Shown here: piece after piece, positions 1-6,690 of the stretch
Layout of the letters: each line of letters begins with the position of its first letter
How positions within the stretch are numbered: the first letter of the stretch is position 1
Assembly: GCA_002730985.1 (NCBI GenBank)
Contig: PCBP01000081.1
Coordinates: 1 to 7,052 of the forward strand
From: Flavobacteriales bacterium
Lineage (GTDB): Bacteria > Bacteroidota > Bacteroidia > Flavobacteriales > BACL11
Length of the DNA: 7,052 nt
Direction of reading: 5' to 3'
Notes under the pieces: model-generated
Seen by the model: only the letters and a program-made list of their open reading frames with translations
The model's database searches: none
Told to the model about the DNA's origin: nothing
Position numbers and translations under genes: made by a program

Positions 1-226
1 CATCAAGATTTTTCATATTACCTAAGAATATAACATTTGAAAACCAATCAACATCAGCATCACTTAAATTAGGATTACTATCAAGATTATTATTATTATT
101 TATAAAATCCTTAATTTCAATAAATCCTTCATGAATAACATTTTTTAACAGAGAAACATAAATCGCTACAGCTGTAGCAGGCTTCACTTTTTTCTTTTTT
201 GAAAGTAATCCAAAAAATTTTATCAT
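1..226 (-). CDS. Unidentified protein, N-terminal 75 residues only (cut by window edge)
   Basis: This open frame starts at an ATG that shares ATGA with the stop of lhgO, so it is probably translated by coupling as the next gene of the operon. It runs off the left edge after 75 codons. The visible protein begins MIKFFGLLSKKKK, a short hydrophobic-basic start, and continues into an alternating polar/hydrophobic segment with a run of five Asn at residues 43-47 and an acidic stretch (DADVDWF, about 57-63). I see no convincing signal peptide or membrane helix, because the basic KKKK comes right after only a few hydrophobic residues. I do not recognise the family. Its place directly after an FAD-dependent 2-hydroxyglutarate oxidase is the only functional hint. 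The coding call rests on the start/stop overlap, the uninterrupted frame and the protein-like composition. Confidence 0.72.
   Translation of the reverse strand, partial: MIKFFGLLSKKKKVKPATAVAIYVSLLKNVIHEGFIEIKDFINNNNNLDSNPNLSDADVDWFSNVIFLGNMKNLD
86..100 (-). repeat. (AAT)5 trinucleotide run within a coding frame
   Basis: Five perfect AAT codons on the minus strand encode five Asn in the partial protein at the left edge. A gain or loss of units would stay in frame. The run may only reflect the AT-rich composition of the genome. Confidence 0.75.
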
Positions 227-1437
227 CTTACTGCTAATTTAAAATATTTCTTTGCCTCTTCCATTATTTGCTCCCCAATTGCTAAACAAGCAGTTGCTGC
301 AGGAGATGGGGCATTTAATACATGTATATTCTTCCTGTTCTTTACAATCTTAAAATCATCTATCATCTGTCCATCACTTCCCAATGCCATAGCTCTAACA
401 CCACTCCTGCCCTTAGTAATATCATTCATCTTCAATGATGGCATCATTTTTTGTAATTCCTTCAAAAATAGATATTTTGAGAATGCCCTTTTATACTCGT
501 TAAGTCCAAATTTCCAATGATTTATGAACAATTTTCGAGTGCCAGAAAAACTTAATGCTTGTACGCTGTCTTTAATACTAAAAGCTGTTGTACTATAACC
601 TTCTCTTTTGAAAGTAAAAACTGCATTAGGACCACACTCCACATCTCCATTTGTCATACGTGTGAAATGAACTCCCAGAAAAGGGAATTCAGGATTAGGA
701 ACAGGATAAATTAAATTATTGACTTTTGATCTGGCACTATATGAAAGGGAATAATAATCCCCCCTAAAGCCAACAATTTGCATGTCCAATTCTATTTTAT
801 CTTTAACTGCTAATCGATCTGAGAAGAGTCCTCCACAGAAAATAATATGATTAACATTATAGTCCCCTCCCGATGTCTTTATTCTTGCATCGTTATAATC
901 CAACACCTTGCAATTTGTAATAATCTTACTATCAGGATTAATTAATTTGACATTCTCAGCTAATTTATTTGTCACATCTTTATAGTCAATTATACCTGAT
1001 TCAGGAACCCATAATGCTCTTATTCCTTCAATATTCGGCTCAATTTCCTTGAACTCATGAGGATTCAACAATCTCAAACCTTTTAGGCCATTTTCCTCTC
1101 CATTAATTTTCAACTGCTCTAATCTTATAGCTTCTTGCTCATTTACTGCAACTACAATCTTACCGCAAATATCAAAATCCACATTATTTGCTTGTGCAAA
1201 TTCAATCAATCTCTTTCTTCCTTTAACACAATTCTGTGCCTTAAAACTTCCTGGCTTATAATATAGACCTGAATGAATTACGCCTGAATTCCGTCCTGTT
1301 TGGTGACAAGCCAATTCCTCCTCTTTTTCAAAAACCACAAGATTTAACTCTGGAAAATTATTCTGCAATTCAAAAGCTGTAGCAATTCCAACTATACCTC
1401 CTCCTACTATTGCTATATCAAAACCTGTCTCTTGCAT
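223..1437 (-). CDS. lhgO: L-2-hydroxyglutarate dehydrogenase/oxidase LhgO (FAD-dependent)
   Basis: This 404-residue flavoprotein belongs to the DAO (D-amino-acid-oxidase-like) superfamily and closely resembles E. coli LhgO (YgaF), which oxidises L-2-hydroxyglutarate to 2-oxoglutarate and passes electrons to the membrane quinone pool. The N-terminal Rossmann dinucleotide motif GGGIVG is at residues 12-17, with the ribose-binding acidic residue E37 at the end of the second strand. The family signature CHQTGRNSGVIHSGLYY follows at about 44-60. Further hallmarks are VPESGIIDYKDVT (about 144-156), YPVPNPEFPFLGVH in the central part, GVRAMALGSDGQMIDDF (from 346) and NAPSPAATACLAIGEQI (375-391). Length is normal for the family and no key motif is missing. 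It has no signal peptide, so it acts in the cytoplasm or peripherally at the inner membrane. It begins 11 nt after the barrel gene and overlaps the next gene by 4 nt. Activity on other 2-hydroxy acids cannot be excluded. Confidence 0.93.
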   Translation of the reverse strand: MQETGFDIAIVGGGIVGIATAFELQNNFPELNLVVFEKEEELACHQTGRNSGVIHSGLYYKPGSFKAQNCVKGRKRLIEFAQANNVDFDICGKIVVAVNEQEAIRLEQLKINGEENGLKGLRLLNPHEFKEIEPNIEGIRALWVPESGIIDYKDVTNKLAENVKLINPDSKIITNCKVLDYNDARIKTSGGDYNVNHIIFCGGLFSDRLAVKDKIELDMQIVGFRGDYYSLSYSARSKVNNLIYPVPNPEFPFLGVHFTRMTNGDVECGPNAVFTFKREGYSTTAFSIKDSVQALSFSGTRKLFINHWKFGLNEYKRAFSKYLFLKELQKMMPSLKMNDITKGRSGVRAMALGSDGQMIDDFKIVKNRKNIHVLNAPSPAATACLAIGEQIMEEAKKYFKLAVR

Positions 1438-1448
1438 AAGTAAAATTA

Positions 1449-2297
1449 CTAATAAATTGTAAATACTCTAGATATATTAAATCCAAAGTATATATCCCCC
1501 TTTAACCATTCTCCAGTAGTTTGAGTAATAAATTCAGAATCAATCATTGCAGGAGAATTACTTAAATGCAACTGAAAAACATGACCACCAGTTTCAATAT
1601 CAAATCCTAATGAAAGGATATTATTATTGCGTCTTTCATTTAATTGATAGAAATACTCTGCATTCAGAGAAATACGTTGTGTTAGCTTTTGCCTACCTCC
1701 AATACCTAATGAATATCTATCATGTGATTCCTTCTGCATTTCAACCAAATTATAATGTACTATTGTTGGAGATAATTGCAAAGTTAAGTCACGATTTATT
1801 TTTCTTGCTAATAGAATCTGATGTGTATACGACAACTGATTGGCAAATACGAAATATTCTTGCACTTGATTGTCTTGCCATTGCTTAAGATAAGCAGCAG
1901 AATTCAAAACTATTGTAACAGGGAACCCTTCTTTAACCTGCCTCTTTAATCTTATTTTGGAATTTGCATCTATAACCTTAAGAGAAGAGCTTCTCCCAAT
2001 ACTAACTGCTAACCAATCTTCTATACCATAATCAAAACTTAATCTTACTTGAGAAAAATCGAGTCCATACAAATTATATATACCAGAATTAAGAGTCCCA
2101 AACCTATGTTGAATATTAAATTGTAAAACCCCTTGAGCGGGCAATTCAACAGATTGTGCATTAACTATTTTTGTTCCTTTAAATAGATAACCAATATAAT
2201 TTGGCTCATCAGAGACAGCTAACATACCCAATAAATTGTCCTGAGCATTTGCAAAAGATGAAGTCAACAAAGCAACTATAAGAATAAATCTTCTCAT
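1449..2297 (-). CDS. DUF5777-type outer-membrane beta-barrel protein
   Basis: This 282-residue exported protein has a clear Sec signal peptide: basic MRR, a hydrophobic core, and a cleavage site after FANA at residue 18, leaving Gln19. The mature part has alternating short amphipathic strands rich in Tyr, Phe and Leu (for example YSLGIGGRQKL, RISLNAEYFYQL, GHVFQLHLS). It ends in a strand terminating in an aromatic residue (ISRVFTIY), as expected for an outer-membrane barrel. The segment YLFKGTKIVNAQSVELPAQG followed by GVLQFNIQHRFG, and later FDYGIEDWLAVSIGRSSS, fits what I recall of the DUF5777 barrel family of Bacteroidota. Its molecular role is unknown to me. The start ATG overlaps the YceI-like stop by 4 nt (ATGA), so the two are probably co-translated. 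Family assignment is from memory of the motif pattern; the barrel fold is inferred. Confidence 0.82.
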   Translation of the reverse strand: MRRFILIVALLTSSFANAQDNLLGMLAVSDEPNYIGYLFKGTKIVNAQSVELPAQGVLQFNIQHRFGTLNSGIYNLYGLDFSQVRLSFDYGIEDWLAVSIGRSSSLKVIDANSKIRLKRQVKEGFPVTIVLNSAAYLKQWQDNQVQEYFVFANQLSYTHQILLARKINRDLTLQLSPTIVHYNLVEMQKESHDRYSLGIGGRQKLTQRISLNAEYFYQLNERRNNNILSLGFDIETGGHVFQLHLSNSPAMIDSEFITQTTGEWLKGDIYFGFNISRVFTIY

Positions 2298-2818
2298 TTA
2301 ATTACTTCTAGTTCAATATTAACTTCTATATCTACGCTTTCAGCAATCTTATACATCACTACTCTAGGAATCTTAATGTCATAATCTTCTAACTTTACCA
2401 TAAACTCTGCTTCAATATTAACTCTTTGCTCATCCTGTTTCATAACCCCATCAACCTTTATTTTATTTGTCTTACCGTGTATTGTTAGATCTCCTTGAAC
2501 AGTTGCCTTACTATTCCTAATATTTACTAATCTACCTATAAAAATAGCACTAGGATAAATATCTGACTCTAAATAATTCTCATTAAAATGTTCTTGCATT
2601 AAAGACTTTGGGAAAACAAAGTCACTTATTCTTAACTGAAAGACCAAATCATTAGAAGTTGCATCAAATACTGCTGAAACCCTCTTGTTTACTGCAGAAA
2701 TATCTTCCATAGGTGCTTCAGAAAAGAAAGAAACCCTCCCATTATTACCTATATATTGTTGCGCACTACAATTAGAACAAATTAGCAATAAGAAAATTTT
2801 AATTATTTGGCGCACCAT
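2294..2818 (-). CDS. YceI-like exported lipocalin-fold protein
   Basis: This 174-residue protein has an N-terminal signal peptide with a likely signal peptidase I cut after CSA at residue 19. Cys14 and Cys17 lie in the signal region but neither has a proper lipobox (Ile or Asn at -1), so I call it soluble periplasmic rather than a lipoprotein. The mature chain shows the YceI pattern: GRVSFFSEAP near the start, then FVFPKSLMQEHFNENYLESDIYPSAIFIG (about 67-95), then VQGDLTIHGKTNKIKVDG (about 107-124), and a beta-rich C-terminus. YceI proteins form an extended lipocalin-like barrel that can bind long isoprenoid or quinone-like chains in known members; the ligand here is unknown. The start overlaps the upstream cytochrome gene by 20 nt. 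A GGAAG stretch lies just upstream of the chosen ATG, and the signal peptide supports this start. Confidence 0.87.
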   Translation of the reverse strand: MVRQIIKIFLLLICSNCSAQQYIGNNGRVSFFSEAPMEDISAVNKRVSAVFDATSNDLVFQLRISDFVFPKSLMQEHFNENYLESDIYPSAIFIGRLVNIRNSKATVQGDLTIHGKTNKIKVDGVMKQDEQRVNIEAEFMVKLEDYDIKIPRVVMYKIAESVDIEVNIELEVIK

Positions 2819-3137
2819 TATTCTTCCATTTAATTAATGTTTCTATCTGCACATTATCTAATTTATTGTCGCCTAATGGCATAAAGCCTGCGGCTCCCTC
2901 TACTCTCTGTATCCTATCTAATAAATCGCCATTAATCACATAGTAACGAATAGCATCATAATCTGACAGATCCCCATTAGGGCTAGCAGCAGAATGACAT
3001 CCTAGGCAATGATTATCCATAATAGGTTTCACACATGTATAAAAAGAGGGAGTATCAGATTCGCAAATAGGAATGGGAGTTAACTCATTATAAGTACAAG
3101 AAGACAGTATAACCAATAAAGACAGACTATATCTCAT
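2799..3137 (-). CDS. Small monohaem c-type cytochrome lipoprotein
   Basis: This 112-residue protein has a lipoprotein signal peptide with lipobox LSSC and Cys14 as the lipidated residue. The single haem-attachment motif CLGCH is at residues 44-48, preceded by VKPIMDNH, a lead-in typical of the short cytochrome c domains found in Bacteroidota and Planctomycetes. A likely distal axial ligand is Met86 in FMPLG, and the tail IETLIKWKNNGAPNN resembles the C-terminal helix and end of such domains. Two further cysteines (Cys25, Cys35) precede the haem motif and could form a disulfide. It is expected to be membrane-anchored and facing the periplasm (or the surface) as a one-electron carrier. Its start lies inside the transporter gene (11-nt overlap) and its end overlaps the YceI-like gene by 20 nt. 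The electron partner is not evident from sequence. Confidence 0.87.
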   Translation of the reverse strand: MRYSLSLLVILSSCTYNELTPIPICESDTPSFYTCVKPIMDNHCLGCHSAASPNGDLSDYDAIRYYVINGDLLDRIQRVEGAAGFMPLGDNKLDNVQIETLIKWKNNGAPNN

Positions 3138-4383
3138 CTTGCGAATTTAATAAATTAAACTGTATTCTATTAAACAAGAGAAATCCTAATACAAAAAGCA
3201 GGATTACAATCCAGAGCGCCATTTGTTGGTTATATATTGAGGTTACAATACCAAAAAGTAGTGGTCCAATGAATGATGTAGCTTTTCCAGTTAACGCAAA
3301 AAAACCGAAGAATTCATTAACCTTCTCTTTAGGAGTGAGCTGTGCCATTAAAGACCTACTACAAGATTGGTTGGGGCCAACCATTAGGCCAATCAATACT
3401 CCAGACAGCCAAAATAATTCTTTAGGAAAATTAGTTTCTGGAGCATAAATAGCAATTAATGTAGCAACAATTAGAACTAGCAAAGTTATATTAATGATCT
3501 TTTGGACTCCTATTCTATCTTCAATATATCCAAATAAAAAAGATCCCAGTCCTGCTGCTATATTTAATACAATTCCCAATTGCATCACCTCATTAAAACT
3601 AAAATTAAGCGTGCCTACTGCATAGATGCCACCAAGCGCAAAAATTGTAACTAGGCCATCATTAAAAAAGAGTCTAGCAATCAGAAACTGGGAAATTGCT
3701 TTATATTCAGAAATAGATTTAAAGGTAGTTCTTATTGCAGAAAATGAATTAAGAAGATGCTCTTTTTTAAACTTGTCTTTTTTTCTATCTTTCAAAAACA
3801 AAAAAGTAGGAAGAGAGAAAACTAAGAGCCATATTCCTACCAAAACATTTATTTTCCTAATACTGCCCGCATCCAATTCAGGGAAGAGAAATAGTGCAAG
3901 AAAAAGAGAAATTAACCCTCCAACAAATCCTAGCCCCCATGCAAAACCAGATATACTGCCACTATTTCCCTTTCCTGATAAATCAGGCAAATAAGAATTG
4001 CAAAAAACTGTACCCATTTCAAAAGAAATATTTGCAATTACAAATAGAATAAGTGCAAAAAATACATCTCCAGATTCAGGAAAATATAGTAAGATGGAAA
4101 ATATAGCACAAATCCAAGTAAATAAGATCAAGAAGAATTTTCTATAGCCACCATTATCAGCAATAGCTCCTAAAATAGGAGACAAAACAGCAACTATTAT
4201 TGCAGTGACCGCAATAGCATTTGCCCACATAGTAGTTCCTACTTGTTCATTCTCAGCAATTACGTTAGCAAAGAAAGCACTATAAATAAAGGTAATAATT
4301 ATAGTAGTAAAAGGCTGATTCGCAAAATCATATAAAGACCAAGCAAAGACCTCTTTCCTATTTTTTAGTTTTAATAAATTCAT
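3127..4383 (-). CDS. MFS transporter of the UMF1 / Atg22-like family
   Basis: This 418-residue inner-membrane protein has about 12 predicted hydrophobic segments. Family hallmarks are clear: WSLYDFANQPFTT near the N-terminus (residues 15-27), the MFS motif-A-like loop SPILGAIADNGGYRK (68-82), and in the C-terminal half SRSLMAQLTPKEKVNEFFGFFALTGKATSFIGPLLFG, typical of UMF1 transporters. The group is related to fungal vacuolar Atg22 amino-acid effluxers, but bacterial substrates are largely unassigned, so no substrate is claimed. I chose the ATG at 4383. An in-frame TTG at 4401 would add six residues, but a regular ATG preceded by AGAGG is available just downstream and the family usually begins close to the conserved W-LYD-AN segment. 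It is the first gene of the leftward operon, and its end overlaps the cytochrome start by 11 nt. Confidence 0.91.
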   Translation of the reverse strand: MNLLKLKNRKEVFAWSLYDFANQPFTTIIITFIYSAFFANVIAENEQVGTTMWANAIAVTAIIVAVLSPILGAIADNGGYRKFFLILFTWICAIFSILLYFPESGDVFFALILFVIANISFEMGTVFCNSYLPDLSGKGNSGSISGFAWGLGFVGGLISLFLALFLFPELDAGSIRKINVLVGIWLLVFSLPTFLFLKDRKKDKFKKEHLLNSFSAIRTTFKSISEYKAISQFLIARLFFNDGLVTIFALGGIYAVGTLNFSFNEVMQLGIVLNIAAGLGSFLFGYIEDRIGVQKIINITLLVLIVATLIAIYAPETNFPKELFWLSGVLIGLMVGPNQSCSRSLMAQLTPKEKVNEFFGFFALTGKATSFIGPLLFGIVTSIYNQQMALWIVILLFVLGFLLFNRIQFNLLNSQDEI

Positions 4384-4398
4384 AAACCTCTGAACAGC

Positions 4399-4406
4399 CA
4401 ATATTA
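4399..4406 (-). promoter_or_regulatory. Weak candidate -7 box for the leftward operon
   Basis: On the minus strand this reads TAATATTG, seven of eight matches to the Bacteroidota -7 consensus TAnnTTTG. No TTG-type -33 element is found at the usual distance, and the implied leader before the ATG at 4383 would be only about ten nucleotides. It is offered only as the best candidate in the divergent region. Confidence 0.25.
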
Positions 4407-4453
4407 CGGATTTTATTTCAAAAAACTAATGAATATCTTATCCTAAAAAATGA

Positions 4454-4461
4454 TACATTTG
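4454..4461 (+). promoter_or_regulatory. Bacteroidota-type -7 promoter box for the DUF5606/peptidase unit
   Basis: TACATTTG is a perfect match to the TAnnTTTG consensus used by the primary sigma factor of Bacteroidota. It lies 24 nt before the ATG at 4486, which would give a short leader of roughly 18 nt. The -33 region is AT-rich but has no clear TTG. The box falls inside the longer frame that opens at 4450, which argues that translation starts at 4486 rather than 4450. Confidence 0.55.
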
Positions 4462-4485
4462 CATACTCTTATTAGAAAACAAATT

Positions 4486-4917
4486 ATGAAATTAGAAGGG
4501 ATACTAAATGTATCTGGGAAACCAGGACTTTTCAAGGTAGTTTCAAATAGCAAGAAGACGGTAATAGTAGAATCATTAACTGATAGGAAAAGAGAACCAC
4601 TTCATGCCCAATCTCATGCAAATATGTTAGAAGAGATCGGAATATACACATATAATGACACAAAGCCACTAGCAGAAATATTTGATGACATTGCAAAAAA
4701 AGAAAATGGAAAAAAAACTATCTCACATAAAGCACCTACAAGTGATTTAACTAATTATTTCAGAGAGATTCTTGCTGATTATGATGAAGAAAGAGTTTAT
4801 ATATCTGACATTAAGAAGGTACTACAATGGTATAACGCTATGCAAAGTGCTGGTTTAATTGAATTACAAAAGAAAGAGAAAATCACTGGTCAAAAGACAA
4901 CTCCAATAAAAAAATAA
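4486..4917 (+). CDS. DUF5606-family protein
   Basis: This 143-residue protein is small, soluble and has no signal peptide. It begins MKLEGILNVSGKPGLFKVVS, followed by VIVESLTDRKREPLHAQSHANMLEEIGIYTY. This matches the N-terminal domain I recall as DUF5606, a short beta-rich domain found almost only in Bacteroidota. The second half (about 85-128, FREILADYDEERVYISDIKKVLQWYNAMQSAGLIE) is a helical domain resembling the second domain usually seen in these proteins, and the last roughly 15 residues are a Lys/Thr-rich tail. The biochemical role is unknown. I chose the ATG at 4486: the upstream in-frame ATG at 4450 would add 12 residues with no family match and would cover the promoter box. The M3 peptidase starts 7 nt after this stop, so both are probably on one transcript. 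Confidence 0.86.
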   Translation: MKLEGILNVSGKPGLFKVVSNSKKTVIVESLTDRKREPLHAQSHANMLEEIGIYTYNDTKPLAEIFDDIAKKENGKKTISHKAPTSDLTNYFREILADYDEERVYISDIKKVLQWYNAMQSAGLIELQKKEKITGQKTTPIKK

Positions 4918-4924
4918 TTATATA

Positions 4925-6607
4925 ATGAAATTTAGTCAATATCCTTATAAAAGAATAGATTTAGAAAGTTTCCAAAAAGATACTGAAGAAATGATTAATG
5001 AATTCACATCTGCTGAATCTTATAAGCAACAAATTCAGATAATCCAAAAATATCAAGAAATACAGAAAGAAATACAGACCTATTCAAGTATTGCAAATCT
5101 AAACTTCGCAAGAAACACAAAAGACAGAAAAAACATAGATGAAAATAAATTCTATGATGAAATCACACCTGAAATAGCAGCAATTGACAATCAATTTACA
5201 AAAGCTATTAATCATTCTAAATTCAGGAAAGAATTACTAGAGGAATTTGGAGAACACTTTTTTAATTTGATTTCAATGGAACTTAAGTCATTTGACCCTA
5301 AGCTAGTTGAATTAATGAAAGAAGAAAATGAGCTTACAAATGAATACCGATCATTACTTGCTGGCGCTGAGATGGAATATAAAGGGAAGACATTAAATCT
5401 TGCTGGCTTGTCTCCATATATGGAAGACACAAAAAGAGAGATAAGAAAGGAAGCCTATCAATTAAGGGATAGTTTTTTTAATGAAAATAAAGAGCAATTA
5501 GATCTAATCTTTGACAAACTAGTTAAGGTGAGGCATAGAAAGGGACAAGTTTTAAATTTTGAAAACTTCATACCATTAGGATATCTAAATATGAATAGAT
5601 CCGATTATGGAGCAAACGAAGTTTCAGAATATCGAAAACAGATTGTTAAGCATATTGTTCCTCTTGTTAAGAAGATAAATGACAAACGAAAAGATATATT
5701 AGGATACGATAACATGTTTATCTATGACACTTTATATTTCAAAGAAGGAAATCCTAAGCCAAAAGGAGGAGTTGATTTTCAAGTTAAACAAGCTGAGAGA
5801 ATGTACACTGAACTTTCAAAAGAAACAAAAGATTTCTTTGACATGATGGTAAATGAAGAGCTAATGGACTTAGAGAATAGAGCTGGGAAATCTGGTGGTG
5901 GATTCTGCACTTCATTCCCTTCATTAGAAAGACCCTATATTTTCGCAAACTTTAATGGAACTGATCATGATGTAACAGTTTTAACTCATGAAGCGGGACA
6001 TGCCTTTCAAGGATATCAAAGCAGAAAACAGCCTTTAAACAGATATCTATGGCCAACATATGAAGCTTGTGAAATCCACTCTATGAGTATGGAGTTTCTA
6101 ACATGGGATTGGATGCATTTATTTTTTAAAGAAGACACTGATAAGTTTTTGTTTAAACATATAGCAGGCTCACTAGCTTTCTTGCCCTATGGCGCTCTTG
6201 TTGATCATTTTCAACATTGGGTTTATAAAAACCCCGAAGCAACACCTAAAGAAAGAAAAACACAATGGTTGGAACTAGAAAAAATTTATCAACCAGGAAA
6301 AAACTATGATGATCTTGAATTTCTTAAGAATGGTGGTTTCTGGCAGAAGCAAGCACATATCTATGAGATGCCATTTTATTATATTGATTATACATTAGCA
6401 CAGGTATGTGCATTCCAGTTTTGGATAAGAATGCAAGAAGATAAAGAATCTGCATGGAATGATTATATGAAACTATGTAAAGCTGGTGGATCAATGTCAT
6501 TCTTAGATCTAGTTAAACTTGCAAATATCAAATCTCCTTTTGACCCAAAAGTATTTGAAGAAGTAGCAACTAAGATTAATAATTGGTTGTCAGAAAAAAG
6601 TCTGTAA
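4925..6607 (+). CDS. M3-family zinc oligoendopeptidase
   Basis: This 560-residue cytoplasmic metallopeptidase should cleave short oligopeptides. The zinc site is intact: HEAGH at residues 355-359 gives the two His ligands and the catalytic Glu356, and Glu383 in EACEIHSMSME is the expected third ligand about 28 residues downstream, as in thimet/PepF-type enzymes. The C-terminal region has the Tyr-rich substrate-side segment MPFYYIDYTLAQVCAFQFW typical of M3 enzymes. The N-terminal half is largely helical and charged, as expected for the lid of the family. It has no signal peptide. The length fits the M3 oligoendopeptidase subgroup related to, but distinct from, classical PepF, so I give no gene symbol. 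It follows the DUF5606 gene by 7 nt with only a weak ribosome-binding context, usual for Bacteroidota. A strong hairpin terminator lies 43 nt after the stop. Confidence 0.94.
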   Translation: MKFSQYPYKRIDLESFQKDTEEMINEFTSAESYKQQIQIIQKYQEIQKEIQTYSSIANLNFARNTKDRKNIDENKFYDEITPEIAAIDNQFTKAINHSKFRKELLEEFGEHFFNLISMELKSFDPKLVELMKEENELTNEYRSLLAGAEMEYKGKTLNLAGLSPYMEDTKREIRKEAYQLRDSFFNENKEQLDLIFDKLVKVRHRKGQVLNFENFIPLGYLNMNRSDYGANEVSEYRKQIVKHIVPLVKKINDKRKDILGYDNMFIYDTLYFKEGNPKPKGGVDFQVKQAERMYTELSKETKDFFDMMVNEELMDLENRAGKSGGGFCTSFPSLERPYIFANFNGTDHDVTVLTHEAGHAFQGYQSRKQPLNRYLWPTYEACEIHSMSMEFLTWDWMHLFFKEDTDKFLFKHIAGSLAFLPYGALVDHFQHWVYKNPEATPKERKTQWLELEKIYQPGKNYDDLEFLKNGGFWQKQAHIYEMPFYYIDYTLAQVCAFQFWIRMQEDKESAWNDYMKLCKAGGSMSFLDLVKLANIKSPFDPKVFEEVATKINNWLSEKSL

Positions 6608-6649
6608 TATTTAACAAACTATATAAAAGCAGATATTCTTTATAGAAAA

Positions 6650-6689
6650 ATAAAAAAGTCCTCATTTGATTAAATGAGGACTTTTTTAT
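6650..6689. terminator. Symmetrical hairpin, probable bidirectional terminator
   Basis: A perfect inverted repeat forms a stem of about 18 bp with a four-base GATT loop at 6668-6671. The GC-containing core is GTCCTCATTT paired with AAATGAGGAC. It is flanked by A-runs on the left and T-runs on the right, so an RNA from either strand has a stem followed by a U-tract. It can end the peptidase transcript on the plus strand and the rRNA operon on the minus strand. Confidence 0.93.
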
Positions 6690-6690
6690 A

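Noticed and set aside
1547..1888. Open plus-strand frame of 113 codons opposite the barrel gene
   Set aside because: It lies wholly antisense to a convincing exported barrel protein, its translation is Tyr/Leu-rich with no domain pattern, and no promoter box or family match is seen. It is an AT-rich shadow frame.
2760..2780. Cys14/Cys17 of the YceI-like protein as a lipoprotein site
   Set aside because: Neither cysteine has the small residue at -1 that a lipobox needs (Ile and Asn instead), whereas a normal signal peptidase I site CSA-Q follows.
3626..3994. Open plus-strand frame of 122 codons opposite the MFS transporter
   Set aside because: It is antisense to conserved transmembrane segments of the transporter, and its basic, Pro/Ser/Lys-rich translation resembles no family.
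4384..4401. TTG start giving the transporter six more residues
   Set aside because: An ATG at 4383 with an upstream AGAGG is closer to the conserved family start, and the TTG overlaps the only candidate promoter box for this strand.
4384..4485. Riboswitch or long structured leader in the divergent intergenic region
   Set aside because: The region is 102 bp, AT-rich, without strong inverted repeats, and the inferred plus-strand leader is only about 18 nt.
5212..5430. Open minus-strand frame of 72 codons opposite the M3 peptidase
   Set aside because: It is antisense to the helical N-terminal half of the peptidase, Ser-rich, and has no recognisable start context or family.
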